From Prevotella sp. (GTDB lineage Bacteria; Bacteroidota; Bacteroidia; Bacteroidales; Bacteroidaceae): a stretch of DNA of 33,417 nt. The stretch covers positions 1-33,417 of the forward strand of contig JAFZAP010000005.1 of the NCBI GenBank assembly GCA_017557185.1. The letters run 5' to 3'. The translations under genes were made by a program, and so were the position numbers. Shown one piece after another: positions 15,985 to 23,563 of the stretch (the stretch's first letter is position 1; the number at the start of each line of letters is the position of its first letter). Under the pieces are notes generated by a model that was not told the origin of the DNA, searched no databases, and worked only from the letters and a program-made list of their open reading frames with translations.

Positions 15985-17244
15985 TTATTCTGCCCTGAGG
16001 GCTTCGATAGGACGAATGTGTGCTGCTTTGCGGGCAGGCACGAGACCTGCCAGTGTACCGGCGATAATCATGACGATCGTAGCCTCGATGCAGACGTCGA
16101 AGCCCACAGTGGGATCAACGAACATCGTAGCCTCGAAGAGTCCGGTGCTCACTTTTTCGTGTCCGATGGTGGCATCCATATAGAGGTTGGCGGCGATGCC
16201 GAGTAGCATGCCGATATATCCGAAGAACGTCGTGATGAGCACACTTTCGATGATGATCAGTCGTAGGATGGCATTCGGTGTGGCACCGATGGCTTTGCGA
16301 ATGCCAAACTCCCGAGTGCGCTCCTTCACGGTGATCAACATGATGTTCGACACACCCACGATGCCCGATAGCAGTGTGAAGATACCGATAATCCACAATG
16401 CCGTGCGGATGATGCTCATACCGGTGTTCATCTGCAGGTTTTGTGTGAAGCGGTTCCAGATCCATACCGATTCCTCATCATCGGGTGCGGCGCGGTGGTT
16501 TTTGTTCAGCACGGCGCGGTATTCCTTCTCGAAGTCTTCGTTCTGTTTCATGGAGTTCAGCCCATGGAACGAATACTGCAGCGTGCCCACGCGGTCACCA
16601 CGGTTATACATGGAACGTAAGGTCGTGAAAGCGGTGAACACCTCCGAGCTCATGCGGCTTTGGTCTTCTTTTAGGATGCCCACCACGTTGAAGGCGATTC
16701 CGCTGACGTTGACATGTTGCCCGATGAGGCTTTCCGGCTGGTGGGGCAGCAGTTCTTTTGCCTGGTCTTCGCTCATGACGAGAACCTTTCGCTTCTCACG
16801 CATGTCGATATCGTTGATGAAACGGCCATACCGCATCTCCCGCTTGCTGATGGCGGCATCGTTGGGATAGACCCCCGATAGTTGCACGCTGATGTAGTTC
16901 TCGCCGAGACTCACCGTAAGCCCACCTTGTGAGAGTTGGGCTCCCACCTCATCGATGTGGCTGGTGAAATCGCGGTTGGTTGCATCAAGGTCGACCTGTC
17001 GTAGTTGGATGGAGCGTCCTTCCTTCAGTCCGTCGTAAGCCTTCGAGGTCTGACCGCCGAATATCTTCATGGAGTTAGAGAGAAAGCGGCCTGTGTTCTG
17101 TGTTATAGCATTGATGAGCCCATTGCCGGCGCCGAGCAGGAAGATCAGCATGAAGATGCCCCACGCCACAGCGAATCCCGTTAGCGTGGTGCGCAACTTG
17201 TTACGCTTTGCCGTTGACCATATTTCCGCAAATATATCCTGCAT
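15985..17244 (-). CDS. MacB/FtsX-type ABC transporter permease
   Basis: This 419-aa protein has the same plan as its downstream neighbour: helix 1 at about 20-42 (TLTGFAVAWGIFMLIFLLGA), a periplasmic MacB_PCD domain, then GVSNIMLITVKERTREFGIR and RKAIGATPNAILRLIIIES near 300-335, and the tail ARKAAHIRPIEALRAE. The two proteins are clearly paralogous but divergent in the periplasmic domain. The ATPase gene lies immediately upstream across a 41-bp word-repeat spacer. Confidence 0.92.
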   Translation of the reverse strand: MQDIFAEIWSTAKRNKLRTTLTGFAVAWGIFMLIFLLGAGNGLINAITQNTGRFLSNSMKIFGGQTSKAYDGLKEGRSIQLRQVDLDATNRDFTSHIDEVGAQLSQGGLTVSLGENYISVQLSGVYPNDAAISKREMRYGRFINDIDMREKRKVLVMSEDQAKELLPHQPESLIGQHVNVSGIAFNVVGILKEDQSRMSSEVFTAFTTLRSMYNRGDRVGTLQYSFHGLNSMKQNEDFEKEYRAVLNKNHRAAPDDEESVWIWNRFTQNLQMNTGMSIIRTALWIIGIFTLLSGIVGVSNIMLITVKERTREFGIRKAIGATPNAILRLIIIESVLITTFFGYIGMLLGIAANLYMDATIGHEKVSTGLFEATMFVDPTVGFDVCIEATIVMIIAGTLAGLVPARKAAHIRPIEALRAE

Positions 17245-17246
17245 AT

Positions 17247-17285
17247 CTCTTTATACCCTTTACACCCTTTACACTCCTTACACCT
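17247..17285 (-). repeat. GTAAAGG word repeat between ATPase and permease genes
   Basis: Read on the minus strand, the spacer is a run of words GTAAAGG, GTAAGGA, GTAAAGG, GTAAAGG, ATAAAGA. It fills the whole gap between the ATPase stop and the permease ATG and puts purine-rich AAAGG words just before the start codon. Any ribosome-binding role is inferred. Confidence 0.55.
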
Positions 17286-18005
17286 TTACTTCATCACTCC
17301 TCCTGTGCCGAAGGGGCTGGCCTTGTGGTCGAGATTCTCCTCGATGTTGCCGATAATTCCATCCTTGATGTGGATGATCTTATCGGTTTCGTTGGCCACG
17401 CCACTCTCGTGGGTCACCACGACGATGGTCTTGTGCTCCTCCATGTTGAGTTGCTTCAACAATTGCATCACCTCCACTGACGTACGAGAGTCAAGGGCAC
17501 CCGTAGGCTCATCGGCCAGGATGATTTTCGGCTGTGTGATCAGTGCCCGTGCGATGGCTACACGCTGCTTCTGTCCGCCAGAGAGTTCGTTAGGGTAGTG
17601 TTCTGCCCAGTCCAACAGTCCGAGTCGTTCCAGATAGTCCAATGCCATCTGGTGGCGCTTGCGTCGCGACACCCCCTGATAGAACAAAGGCAGTTCCACA
17701 TTCTCCACAGCTGTCTTGAAGCCAATCAAGTTGAACGACTGGAAGATAAAGCCAATCATGTGGTTACGGTATTCTGCCGCCCGCTTCTCCGAGAGGTTCT
17801 TGATGAGCGTGCCTGCCAGATAGTATTCCCCTTCGTCGTAGTTGTCGAGGATACCTAATATATTAAGTAATGTCGACTTACCCGAACCCGATGCGCCCAT
17901 GATGCTGACGAATTCGCCCTCACCGATGTGCAAGTCGATTCCCTTCAGCACGTGAAGCGGCTGAGCACCGAAGTAAGTCTTGTTGATGTTCTTAAGTTGT
18001 ATCAC
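17286..18005 (-). CDS. ABC transporter ATP-binding protein (MacB/LolD type)
   Basis: This 239-aa cytoplasmic ATPase drives the two permeases encoded next to it. Walker A is GASGSGKST (37-45), the Q-loop is FIFQSFNLI (87-95), the signature is LSGGQKQR (141-148), Walker B is IILADEP (161-167) with E166, and the H-loop is VVTHE near 198-202. The order and length match the family used with MacA/MacB-type systems. The start is GTG at 18005, giving MIQLKNINKTYFG, the normal N terminus. No ATG start is available nearby. Confidence 0.94.
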   Translation of the reverse strand: MIQLKNINKTYFGAQPLHVLKGIDLHIGEGEFVSIMGASGSGKSTLLNILGILDNYDEGEYYLAGTLIKNLSEKRAAEYRNHMIGFIFQSFNLIGFKTAVENVELPLFYQGVSRRKRHQMALDYLERLGLLDWAEHYPNELSGGQKQRVAIARALITQPKIILADEPTGALDSRTSVEVMQLLKQLNMEEHKTIVVVTHESGVANETDKIIHIKDGIIGNIEENLDHKASPFGTGGVMK

Positions 18006-18008
18006 CTA

Positions 18009-18050
18009 ATTTACCTCTTACCTATAACCTATTACCTATAACCTATCTAT
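18009..18050 (-). repeat. CCTATAACCTATTA word repeat reaching the stop of the thioredoxin-TonB gene
   Basis: On the plus strand the words ACCTCTTA, CCTATAA, CCTATTA, CCTATAA, CCTATC follow one another. The minus-strand TAG stop of the thioredoxin-TonB gene (18049-18047) lies inside the array, as happens with the TAGTTTATAG array at 3022. Confidence 0.6.
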
Positions 18051-18973
18051 CCTGCCACGTTGCCGTGATAGTCAATACGGAAGTTGATGGGCAGTTCGTA
18101 TTCCACTTTCATCGGGATGCCGTTGCGGACGCCGGGCTTCCACTTCGGCATATTCGACACCACACGGACAGCCTCTTCTGCAAACAGCTCGAGCACTTTC
18201 TCGCGGGTGCGCCGCTTCTCGTCGCCTTGCAATCGTTGGAAAGGCTTGCGGTCTTCAACGGTGATGCGGTTCTGCACCACGCGCACATCGCTGATGGTGC
18301 CGTCGGTGTTCACAATGAACTTCACGACGGTCTGTCCTTCCAACCCGTAGTTGGAGGCTACGCGCGGATAGTTGATATGTCGGCTCAGATAGACCATCAT
18401 GGCATTATCGCCGCCGGGGAACGTAGGCTCGCAGGCCCGCCGTGACCGAGGTATCTTCACCCGCGAGTAGTCGAGGTGCTTCAATCGCTCGCTCAGTTTC
18501 TCAATCTGCACGGTGGCGAGCAGCACCTTTCCTTCAGTGTTGAGCACATACATCGACGGTATCCACTTGATGCCGAAGGCCTGTGCGGTGAGCGACTGCT
18601 GCATCTTCTTCATCTCGCAGAACTGCAGTCCCTCCATACCACTCTCGCTGACATAGTTCCACCACTTGTCGCGGTCGGTGTCGTAGGAGATATGGATGAA
18701 CACCAGGCTATCGCTGGCGTTCCCAGCCTCGATGCGTTTCATCTCGGGCATGTCCTTCCGGCAGTCGGGACACCACGAAGCCCAGAAGTGCAGCACTACG
18801 TATCGGCCGCGCAGGTCGTTCAGGCGGGTGTTCGATGTGCTGTCCACCATGAAGTCTGGAGCCTCCATGCCGTTTCGCAGCATCGACTGCGCGTAGAGCG
18901 AGTCTAAGTCTTGTGCCTTGACACACAGGGCACAGAGAAGGCATATCACATAGAGGAGGAATATTCTTTTCAT
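18047..18973 (-). CDS. Periplasmic thioredoxin-like protein fused to a TonB C-terminal domain
   Basis: This 308-aa protein has a signal peptide (1-20, ending CVKAQ). A TlpA/redoxin domain spans about 35-165 with the active site WCPDC (67-71) and the cis-proline segment IPS (138-140). A TonB_C domain follows at about 183-300. The latter shows FPGGDNAMMVYLSRHINYP (185-203), GLEGQTVVKFIVNTDGTISD (210-229) and MPKWKPGVRNGIPM (275-288), which is the Bacteroidota TonB/BlaR1-associated consensus. Apart from the signal peptide there is no membrane anchor and no proline-rich stretch of a classical TonB. It probably works in periplasmic thiol chemistry next to an outer-membrane receptor, but this is inferred. 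It lies upstream of, and is probably co-transcribed with, the MacB-type genes. Confidence 0.88.
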   Translation of the reverse strand: MKRIFLLYVICLLCALCVKAQDLDSLYAQSMLRNGMEAPDFMVDSTSNTRLNDLRGRYVVLHFWASWCPDCRKDMPEMKRIEAGNASDSLVFIHISYDTDRDKWWNYVSESGMEGLQFCEMKKMQQSLTAQAFGIKWIPSMYVLNTEGKVLLATVQIEKLSERLKHLDYSRVKIPRSRRACEPTFPGGDNAMMVYLSRHINYPRVASNYGLEGQTVVKFIVNTDGTISDVRVVQNRITVEDRKPFQRLQGDEKRRTREKVLELFAEEAVRVVSNMPKWKPGVRNGIPMKVEYELPINFRIDYHGNVAG

Positions 18974-19009
18974 AGGAAGATAGTTGGGGATTCGTTGTTA
19001 TTGTCGTTT

Positions 19010-20725
19010 TCAGTTTTCACTTTTCGCTGCCGAAGTGATTTCCAACACCTGGTCACAGTAATCGACTACGGCAGGACGATGGGTGATGAAGATCACGGTC
19101 TTGCCCTTGCGCCCCAGCACGTTCTGCAGCAGTTGGCGTTCGGTGTCGGGGTCGAGGGCGCTGGTGGCTTCGTCGAAAAGCATTACCGGTCGGTTGCGCA
19201 GCAGGGCACGGGCGATGGCGATGCGTTGGGCCTGTCCCTCGCTCAGTCCGCCGCCTTTCTCTGAACACACGGTGTCGAGGCCCTTCGGCAGTTCGTCGAC
19301 GAAGTCGGCACAGGCATCGTGCAGGGCTTCCCGCATGTCTTCATCGGTGGCATCGAGGCATCCCAGCCGCAGATTCTCGCGAATGGTACCGCTCAACAGG
19401 GTGTTGCCCTGTGGCACATAGACAAGGTTGCAGCGCAGGCGTGGTGACACGGGCTGCACGTGGCGGTCGTCGTAGACCTCGATCTTTCCCTGTTGCGGAC
19501 TCATCAACGCGAGGATCAACCTCACCAGCGTGGTCTTGCCGGCACCTGTCTCGCCTAGCACCGCCGTGCAAGTGCCCGGACGGAAGTCGAACGACAGATT
19601 GTTGAGCACAAGGCTGTCGCCAGCGGCTTGGTCAGTCTTGTCGGCATCTTGTTCAGCATAGGAGAAGGTCACGTCGGTGAAGCGGATGCCGCACGGCGAT
19701 TTCATATAGATGGAGTCGCCCTGCTCTTCCAAGGGATTCTCTTCCAGTTCCATGAGACGTTCGGCAGCTGTGAACACCGAGACGAACTGCGGCACGAGCT
19801 TTGTCAGTGAGCGGGCAGGACTCTGAATCTTGTTCACCAGTTGCAGGAAGGCCGTCATACCGCCAAACGACAGCGTACCCTTTGACATGCGCAGAGCTGC
19901 CCAGAGGAAAGCGACCAGATAGCCCAAGGCGAAGCCGAAGTTCACGATGAGGTTCGACACCACGCTGAATGCGGTGCGCTTCACGACGTTCTGGCGCAGT
20001 TCGCTCTGCGTAGCCTCCAGCCTGTCCACCATGTGATCATCGCTCTCGAGTGTCTTGATGAGCATGCGGTTCTGGATGGTTTCCTGCAACACGCTCTGCA
20101 CCTTTGAATCGCTGGTGCGAACCTGGCGGGTGAGGTGCCGCATGCGTCCCACATAGATCTTGCTCAGGCCGATGAACACAGGGATGATGGCTACGGTGAT
20201 GAGTGCCAGCACGCGGTCCATAGAGAAGAGATAGCAGAAGGCACCTATAAACAGCGCCGCCACAGAGAGCGTGCTTGGAATGACCTCGGTGAGGAAGTTC
20301 ACGACGTTGTTGACATCGAACTCCAGTCGGTTGAGCACATCGCCCGAATGGCGGCTCTCCTTACCCTGCCATTGGGAGCGAAGGATGCGGTCGAGCATGT
20401 GTTGCTGCATGCGGTTCTGGGCGCGGATGCCCAGGATGTTCTTGATCCAGATGCTCGAGATATGCAGGGCGAAGTCGGCAAGGATAAGTACTGCCATGAT
20501 GCCCACAGCCACATACAGCGACCCCTGGGCAACACCCTCTGCCACCTCGATGGCATGTTGCACAGCCCACACCTGAGCCAGCGACACCACCACCGACAAT
20601 AAGCCGATGGCAGCATTCAGCCCGGCTTGCAGGCGGTTGCCCCGCCAAGCGCGCCACAACCATTTTAGGATGTCGCGTACCGAATATTTCTGTCCCTTCA
20701 GAAGGGAGGCTGTGCGTCTGGTCAT
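19010..20725 (-). CDS. ABC exporter with fused permease and ATPase (MsbA-like)
   Basis: This 571-aa half-transporter acts as a homodimer in the inner membrane. Its six helices lie in about 30-310. The nucleotide-binding domain starts near 350, with Walker A GETGAGKTT (391-399), an ABC signature LSEGQAQR and Walker B VMLFDEATSALD. The signature has LSEGQ in place of LSGGQ, a tolerated variant in exporters. The substrate cannot be told from sequence; lipids, peptides or drugs are all possible. The gene lies between nadK and the thioredoxin-TonB gene on the same strand with short spacers, so it may be read from the nadK promoter. Confidence 0.9.
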   Translation of the reverse strand: MTRRTASLLKGQKYSVRDILKWLWRAWRGNRLQAGLNAAIGLLSVVVSLAQVWAVQHAIEVAEGVAQGSLYVAVGIMAVLILADFALHISSIWIKNILGIRAQNRMQQHMLDRILRSQWQGKESRHSGDVLNRLEFDVNNVVNFLTEVIPSTLSVAALFIGAFCYLFSMDRVLALITVAIIPVFIGLSKIYVGRMRHLTRQVRTSDSKVQSVLQETIQNRMLIKTLESDDHMVDRLEATQSELRQNVVKRTAFSVVSNLIVNFGFALGYLVAFLWAALRMSKGTLSFGGMTAFLQLVNKIQSPARSLTKLVPQFVSVFTAAERLMELEENPLEEQGDSIYMKSPCGIRFTDVTFSYAEQDADKTDQAAGDSLVLNNLSFDFRPGTCTAVLGETGAGKTTLVRLILALMSPQQGKIEVYDDRHVQPVSPRLRCNLVYVPQGNTLLSGTIRENLRLGCLDATDEDMREALHDACADFVDELPKGLDTVCSEKGGGLSEGQAQRIAIARALLRNRPVMLFDEATSALDPDTERQLLQNVLGRKGKTVIFITHRPAVVDYCDQVLEITSAAKSEN

Positions 20726-20737
20726 ATCTTTGTTAAA

Positions 20738-20792
20738 CTATCAACTGTCAACTATCAACTCTCAACTACTTGGAGGGCCGGGGTGGGGCTTC
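20738..20792 (-). repeat. CAACTATCAACT word repeat plus GC-rich repeat
   Basis: The words AACTATC, AACTGTC, AACTATC, AACTCTC, AACTA run from 20739 to 20767. The GC-rich GGAGGGCCGGGGTGGGGCTT follows at 20771-20790, a member of the GGAGGGG-type repeats. Together they fill the spacer between nadK and the ABC exporter gene. Confidence 0.6.
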
Positions 20793-21713
20793 CTACCTCG
20801 CATCCAACCCCCACATCATCTTCTCGCGCAGCGTGGCGAAGTAGTGCTGCGAGGCACGCTTCACGATGCGCACCGTGTGGGGAGCCTTACGGATGACGAG
20901 CTGTATGCGATCGTCGAGCGATGCCGACCGCCCGTCGACAGCCACGAGGTAGTTGTGTGTACGGCTCTCAACGGTAAGATCTATCACGCTGTCGTCGTTG
21001 ATGACGATGGGACGGATGTTGAGCGAGTGGGGGGCAACGGGCGTCAGACAAAGAATGCCCGTCAGCGGAGCCATAATCGGACCGCCGTTCGAAAGGTTGT
21101 AAGCCGTTGAACCTGTCGGCGTCGAAACAACGAGTCCGTCGGCCTGGTAGGTCACGAGGTCATTGCCGTTGATGCGGGCGTGGATGGTGATCATCGAGGC
21201 ATTGTCGCGCTTCAGCACGGCGATATCGTTCAAAGCGTAGGGATAGCCCTTTCTCCGCTCTTCTCTCCGCTCTCCGCGTTCCACTTCCTCAATCCCTATC
21301 ACGGCATGCTCCTCTACGATGCAGGTACCGTTATAGATTTCGTCGAAGGCTTCGTCGATGTCGGCAGGCAGGAAGTCAGCCAGGAAACCCAGCCGCCCTG
21401 TGTTCACGCCGATGATGGGAATACCCGAGTTGCCCACGTGGCTGGCGGTCTTCAACAACGTTCCGTCACCGCCCATCGAGATGGCGTAGTCGGCAGGGAA
21501 GTCGAGCTTGTCGAACACGCGCACGCCCTCCCAGAGTTCACTCTCCACTCTCCTCTCACCATTCTCCTCTCTTTTCAGGAAGTCGTAGAATGTGCGCTCC
21601 ACGAACACTTCTGCCCCGCGTCTGTGCAGACAGCTGAGTAGCAGCGCCATTGAGGCCGATTTCTTCGTTTGGTATTCGTTGCCGAAAACGGCAAATCTGA
21701 GTTTCTGATCCAT
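20793..21713 (-). CDS. nadK: NAD kinase
   Basis: This 306-aa cytoplasmic enzyme phosphorylates NAD to NADP using ATP or polyphosphate. GGDGTLLKTA (81-90) is the catalytic GGDG motif, NTGRLGFLADF (104-114) follows, and TPTGSTAYNLSNGGPI (198-213) is the NAD-binding signature. Residues 48-64 and 143-155 are highly charged and are encoded by G/A-rich word repeats not expected in the family. They account for the slight excess over the usual length of about 290 aa. The start at 21713 suits a promoter at 21775-21745 and a 27-nt leader. It is first in a minus-strand run of seven genes. Confidence 0.95.
   Translation of the reverse strand: MDQKLRFAVFGNEYQTKKSASMALLLSCLHRRGAEVFVERTFYDFLKREENGERRVESELWEGVRVFDKLDFPADYAISMGGDGTLLKTASHVGNSGIPIIGVNTGRLGFLADFLPADIDEAFDEIYNGTCIVEEHAVIGIEEVERGERREERRKGYPYALNDIAVLKRDNASMITIHARINGNDLVTYQADGLVVSTPTGSTAYNLSNGGPIMAPLTGILCLTPVAPHSLNIRPIVINDDSVIDLTVESRTHNYLVAVDGRSASLDDRIQLVIRKAPHTVRIVKRASQHYFATLREKMMWGLDAR
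21246..21290 (-). repeat. In-frame GGAGAGCGGAGAG word repeat in nadK
   Basis: On the coding strand the words GGAGAGC, GGAGAGAA, GAGCGGAGA encode EVERGERREERRK (143-155) just before the conserved LNDIAVL segment. This is the second of two such stretches in the gene. Confidence 0.6.
21524..21572 (-). repeat. In-frame GAGAGGAGAATGG word repeat in nadK
   Basis: On the coding strand GAGAGGAGAATGG, TGAGAGGAGAG and TGGAGAGTGAA encode residues of the form REENGERRVESE (48-59). The words are very like those in the sialidase-like gene (GGAGAATGGAGAAT), so the same repeat family probably entered both genes. Confidence 0.6.
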
Positions 21714-21744
21714 CTCGCAGCGTTACTATTTTGGAATTTGATGG

Positions 21745-21775
21745 CAAAGGTACAATTTTTTTTCATCGGATGCAA
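21745..21775 (-). promoter_or_regulatory. Promoter of nadK
   Basis: On the minus strand TACCTTTG is at 21752-21745 and TTG at 21775-21773, 20 nt upstream. Transcription would begin near 21740 and read nadK and perhaps the six genes after it. Confidence 0.7.
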
Positions 21776-21935
21776 GAAATTCCCAATATTTTACTGGCTA
21801 TTTGTCGAAAGCGTCATTCAAGGCACATAAAGGGCCTTCCTCTTTTCGGGGGCACAGCTATCGATTGACTGGAGCATTGCCTTCATGTGTCAGTTGCAAT
21901 GCTTTCGTGTGGCGATCATATTGACCTAGTTTTGC

Positions 21936-22067
21936 AAATCAACTTATTTTAATCAGTAAATTAACTTAATTTGATCAGTAAATTAACTTATTTTACTCAG
22001 CAAATTAACTTATTTTACTTGGTAAATTAACTTAATTTACCGAACAAATTAACTTAATTTACTTTTC
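21936..22067. repeat. Six 22-bp direct repeats, each a near-palindrome
   Basis: Units begin at 21936, 21958, 21980, 22002, 22024 and 22046, exactly 22 bp apart. Each starts with AAATTAACTTAWTTT (AAATC in unit 1) and ends with six or seven variable bases. AAATTAACTTAATTT is a perfect odd palindrome about the central C, kept fully in units 2, 5 and 6. The 22-bp period is about two helical turns and would place palindromes on one face of the DNA. The flanks contain GGAGCATTG (21871) and its reverse complement (22073), and an 18-bp inverted pair with 16 matches (21896-21913 and 22127-22144). Confidence 0.85.
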
Positions 22068-22219
22068 TACCTCAATGCTCCGGGTTCACTACTTCATTGC
22101 TCCTGAATCACCAAAGCATTGCTGTTGGCACACGAAACGATTGCTCCGTGACTTCAATCCTTATGTTTCAGGTAAATACGTGCGATTGTTGTGCGAGAAA
22201 GAAAAATACCGCTGATTCC

Positions 22220-22250
22220 TTGTTTTTTCCAACTTTTCTTCGTAACTTTG
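22220..22250 (+). promoter_or_regulatory. Promoter of the DJ-1/ispD/recG unit
   Basis: TTG 22220-22222, 20 nt, then TAACTTTG 22243-22250. The start site would be near 22255, giving a 32-nt leader. Confidence 0.65.
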
Positions 22251-22286
22251 TAGCCTAATCGTGAAACCAAACAACAACCAAGAACA

Positions 22287-22859
22287 ATGGCAAAAGTATA
22301 TGTATATATGGCCGACGGCTTCGAGGACATCGAGGCCTTGGCACCCATCGACATCCTGCGCCGAGGTGGAATGGATGTGGTGACCGTCAGCGTGATGGAC
22401 TATCAGCTTGTGGAGAGCGCACACGGCGTGAGCATGATGGCCGACACGATGTTTGAAGACATAGAGTCGTTCGACGATGCCGATCTGCTGGTGCTGCCCG
22501 GAGGCATGCCCGGTGCTTCCAACCTCTACAATCATGCAGGTTTGCGCGAACTACTCGTCAGCCAGTATGAGCGACAGGGGCGTATCGCCGCCATCTGTGC
22601 CTCGCCGGGCGTGGTGCTGGCCCCGCTGGGCATCCTCGACGGAAAGCGTGCCACATGCTATCCGGGCTTCGAGAAGGCCTTTGCCGATACGACCTACACG
22701 GCCGATCTCGTGACAACCGACGGCCTCGTCACCACCGCTTGCGGACCCGGTGCCGCTATGGCCTTCGGCTATGAGCTGCTCCGCCTGCTGGGTGCCGCAG
22801 CTGCTGCCGATGCTCTGCAGGAAGGGATGATGTATAACAAATTGATGATGAAGCGTTGA
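22287..22859 (+). CDS. DJ-1/PfpI family protein
   Basis: This 190-aa member of the ThiJ/DJ-1/YajL family has a cytoplasmic flavodoxin-like fold. C104 in AAICASPGV is the conserved nucleophile-elbow cysteine, and E16 in DGFEDIEAL is its acidic partner. YajL-type proteins are linked to protection against oxidative or carbonyl stress, and the reaction here is unknown. The length is standard. The last codons overlap the next gene by TTGA, indicating coupling to ispD. Confidence 0.92.
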   Translation: MAKVYVYMADGFEDIEALAPIDILRRGGMDVVTVSVMDYQLVESAHGVSMMADTMFEDIESFDDADLLVLPGGMPGASNLYNHAGLRELLVSQYERQGRIAAICASPGVVLAPLGILDGKRATCYPGFEKAFADTTYTADLVTTDGLVTTACGPGAAMAFGYELLRLLGAAAAADALQEGMMYNKLMMKR

Positions 22860-23563
22860 AAAACGAGGATTACATCATCATTGTGGCAGGCGGTAAGGGC
22901 TTGCGAATGGGTGGCGACGTGCCGAAGCAGTTTCTGCCCATCGGCGGACGGCCTGTGCTGATGCACACGCTGCAACGGTTCCGCGACTATAGCGAGGAGC
23001 TGCAGATTATTCTCGTGCTGCCTCGCGAGCAGCAGGAGTACTGGAAGGAGTTGTGCAGAGATTACGGTTTCACGGTGGAGCACCGTGTGGCCGATGGCGG
23101 TGCAACGCGCTTTCACTCCGTGCAGAACGGCCTCGCCCTGATTCCCGACGATGCTCAGGGCGTCGTGGGTGTTCACGATGGCGTGCGCCCCTTCGTGAGC
23201 CTCGACGTCATCGCCCGTTGTTATGACACAGCCCGCCAGACCGGAACCGCAATCCCTGTGGTGCCTGTCGTGGAAACGCTCCGCTACATCGACGACGAGG
23301 AACAAGCATCCCGAACGGTGTCGCGTGCCGACTATCGCCTTGTGCAGACCCCTCAGACCTTCGACATACAACTCTTGAAAGCCGCCAACAGCTACGCTTT
23401 GTCCGTCTGCGGCGATTCTGTCGCTGCCATCGCCTCGCGCTTCACCGACGACGCTTCTGTGGTGGAAGCCTACGGCCGACAAGTCTCCCTCGTCAACGGC
23501 AACCGCGAGAATATCAAGATTACCACTCCCTTTGATTTGAAAGTCGCTGAGGCTATGCTATGA
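22856..23563 (+). CDS. ispD: 2-C-methyl-D-erythritol 4-phosphate cytidylyltransferase
   Basis: This 235-aa enzyme transfers CMP from CTP to MEP in the non-mevalonate isoprenoid pathway. [20 protein letters not shown] (11-30) is the CTP-binding signature, and VHDGVRPFV and TPQTFD are further IspD motifs. The only start that keeps the signature in its normal place is a TTG at 22856, overlapping the DJ-1 stop as TTGA. No ATG or GTG lies before the signature. The gene ends with an ATGA overlap into recG. Confidence 0.94.
   Translation: MKNEDYIIIVAGGKGLRMGGDVPKQFLPIGGRPVLMHTLQRFRDYSEELQIILVLPREQQEYWKELCRDYGFTVEHRVADGGATRFHSVQNGLALIPDDAQGVVGVHDGVRPFVSLDVIARCYDTARQTGTAIPVVPVVETLRYIDDEEQASRTVSRADYRLVQTPQTFDIQLLKAANSYALSVCGDSVAAIASRFTDDASVVEAYGRQVSLVNGNRENIKITTPFDLKVAEAML

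Larger units (their letters stand above)
21714..22286. other. Gene-free stretch between divergent promoters
   Basis: No coding sequence is visible in these 573 bp. They hold the nadK promoter on the left, a six-unit 22-bp palindromic array (21936-22067) flanked by partly inverted sequences (21871-21913 and 22073-22149), and the promoter of the DJ-1-type gene on the right. Confidence 0.75.

Noticed and set aside
21936-22067. CRISPR array
   Set aside because: Units are 22 bp with only 6-7 variable bases between cores, so there are no spacers, and no cas gene is nearby.
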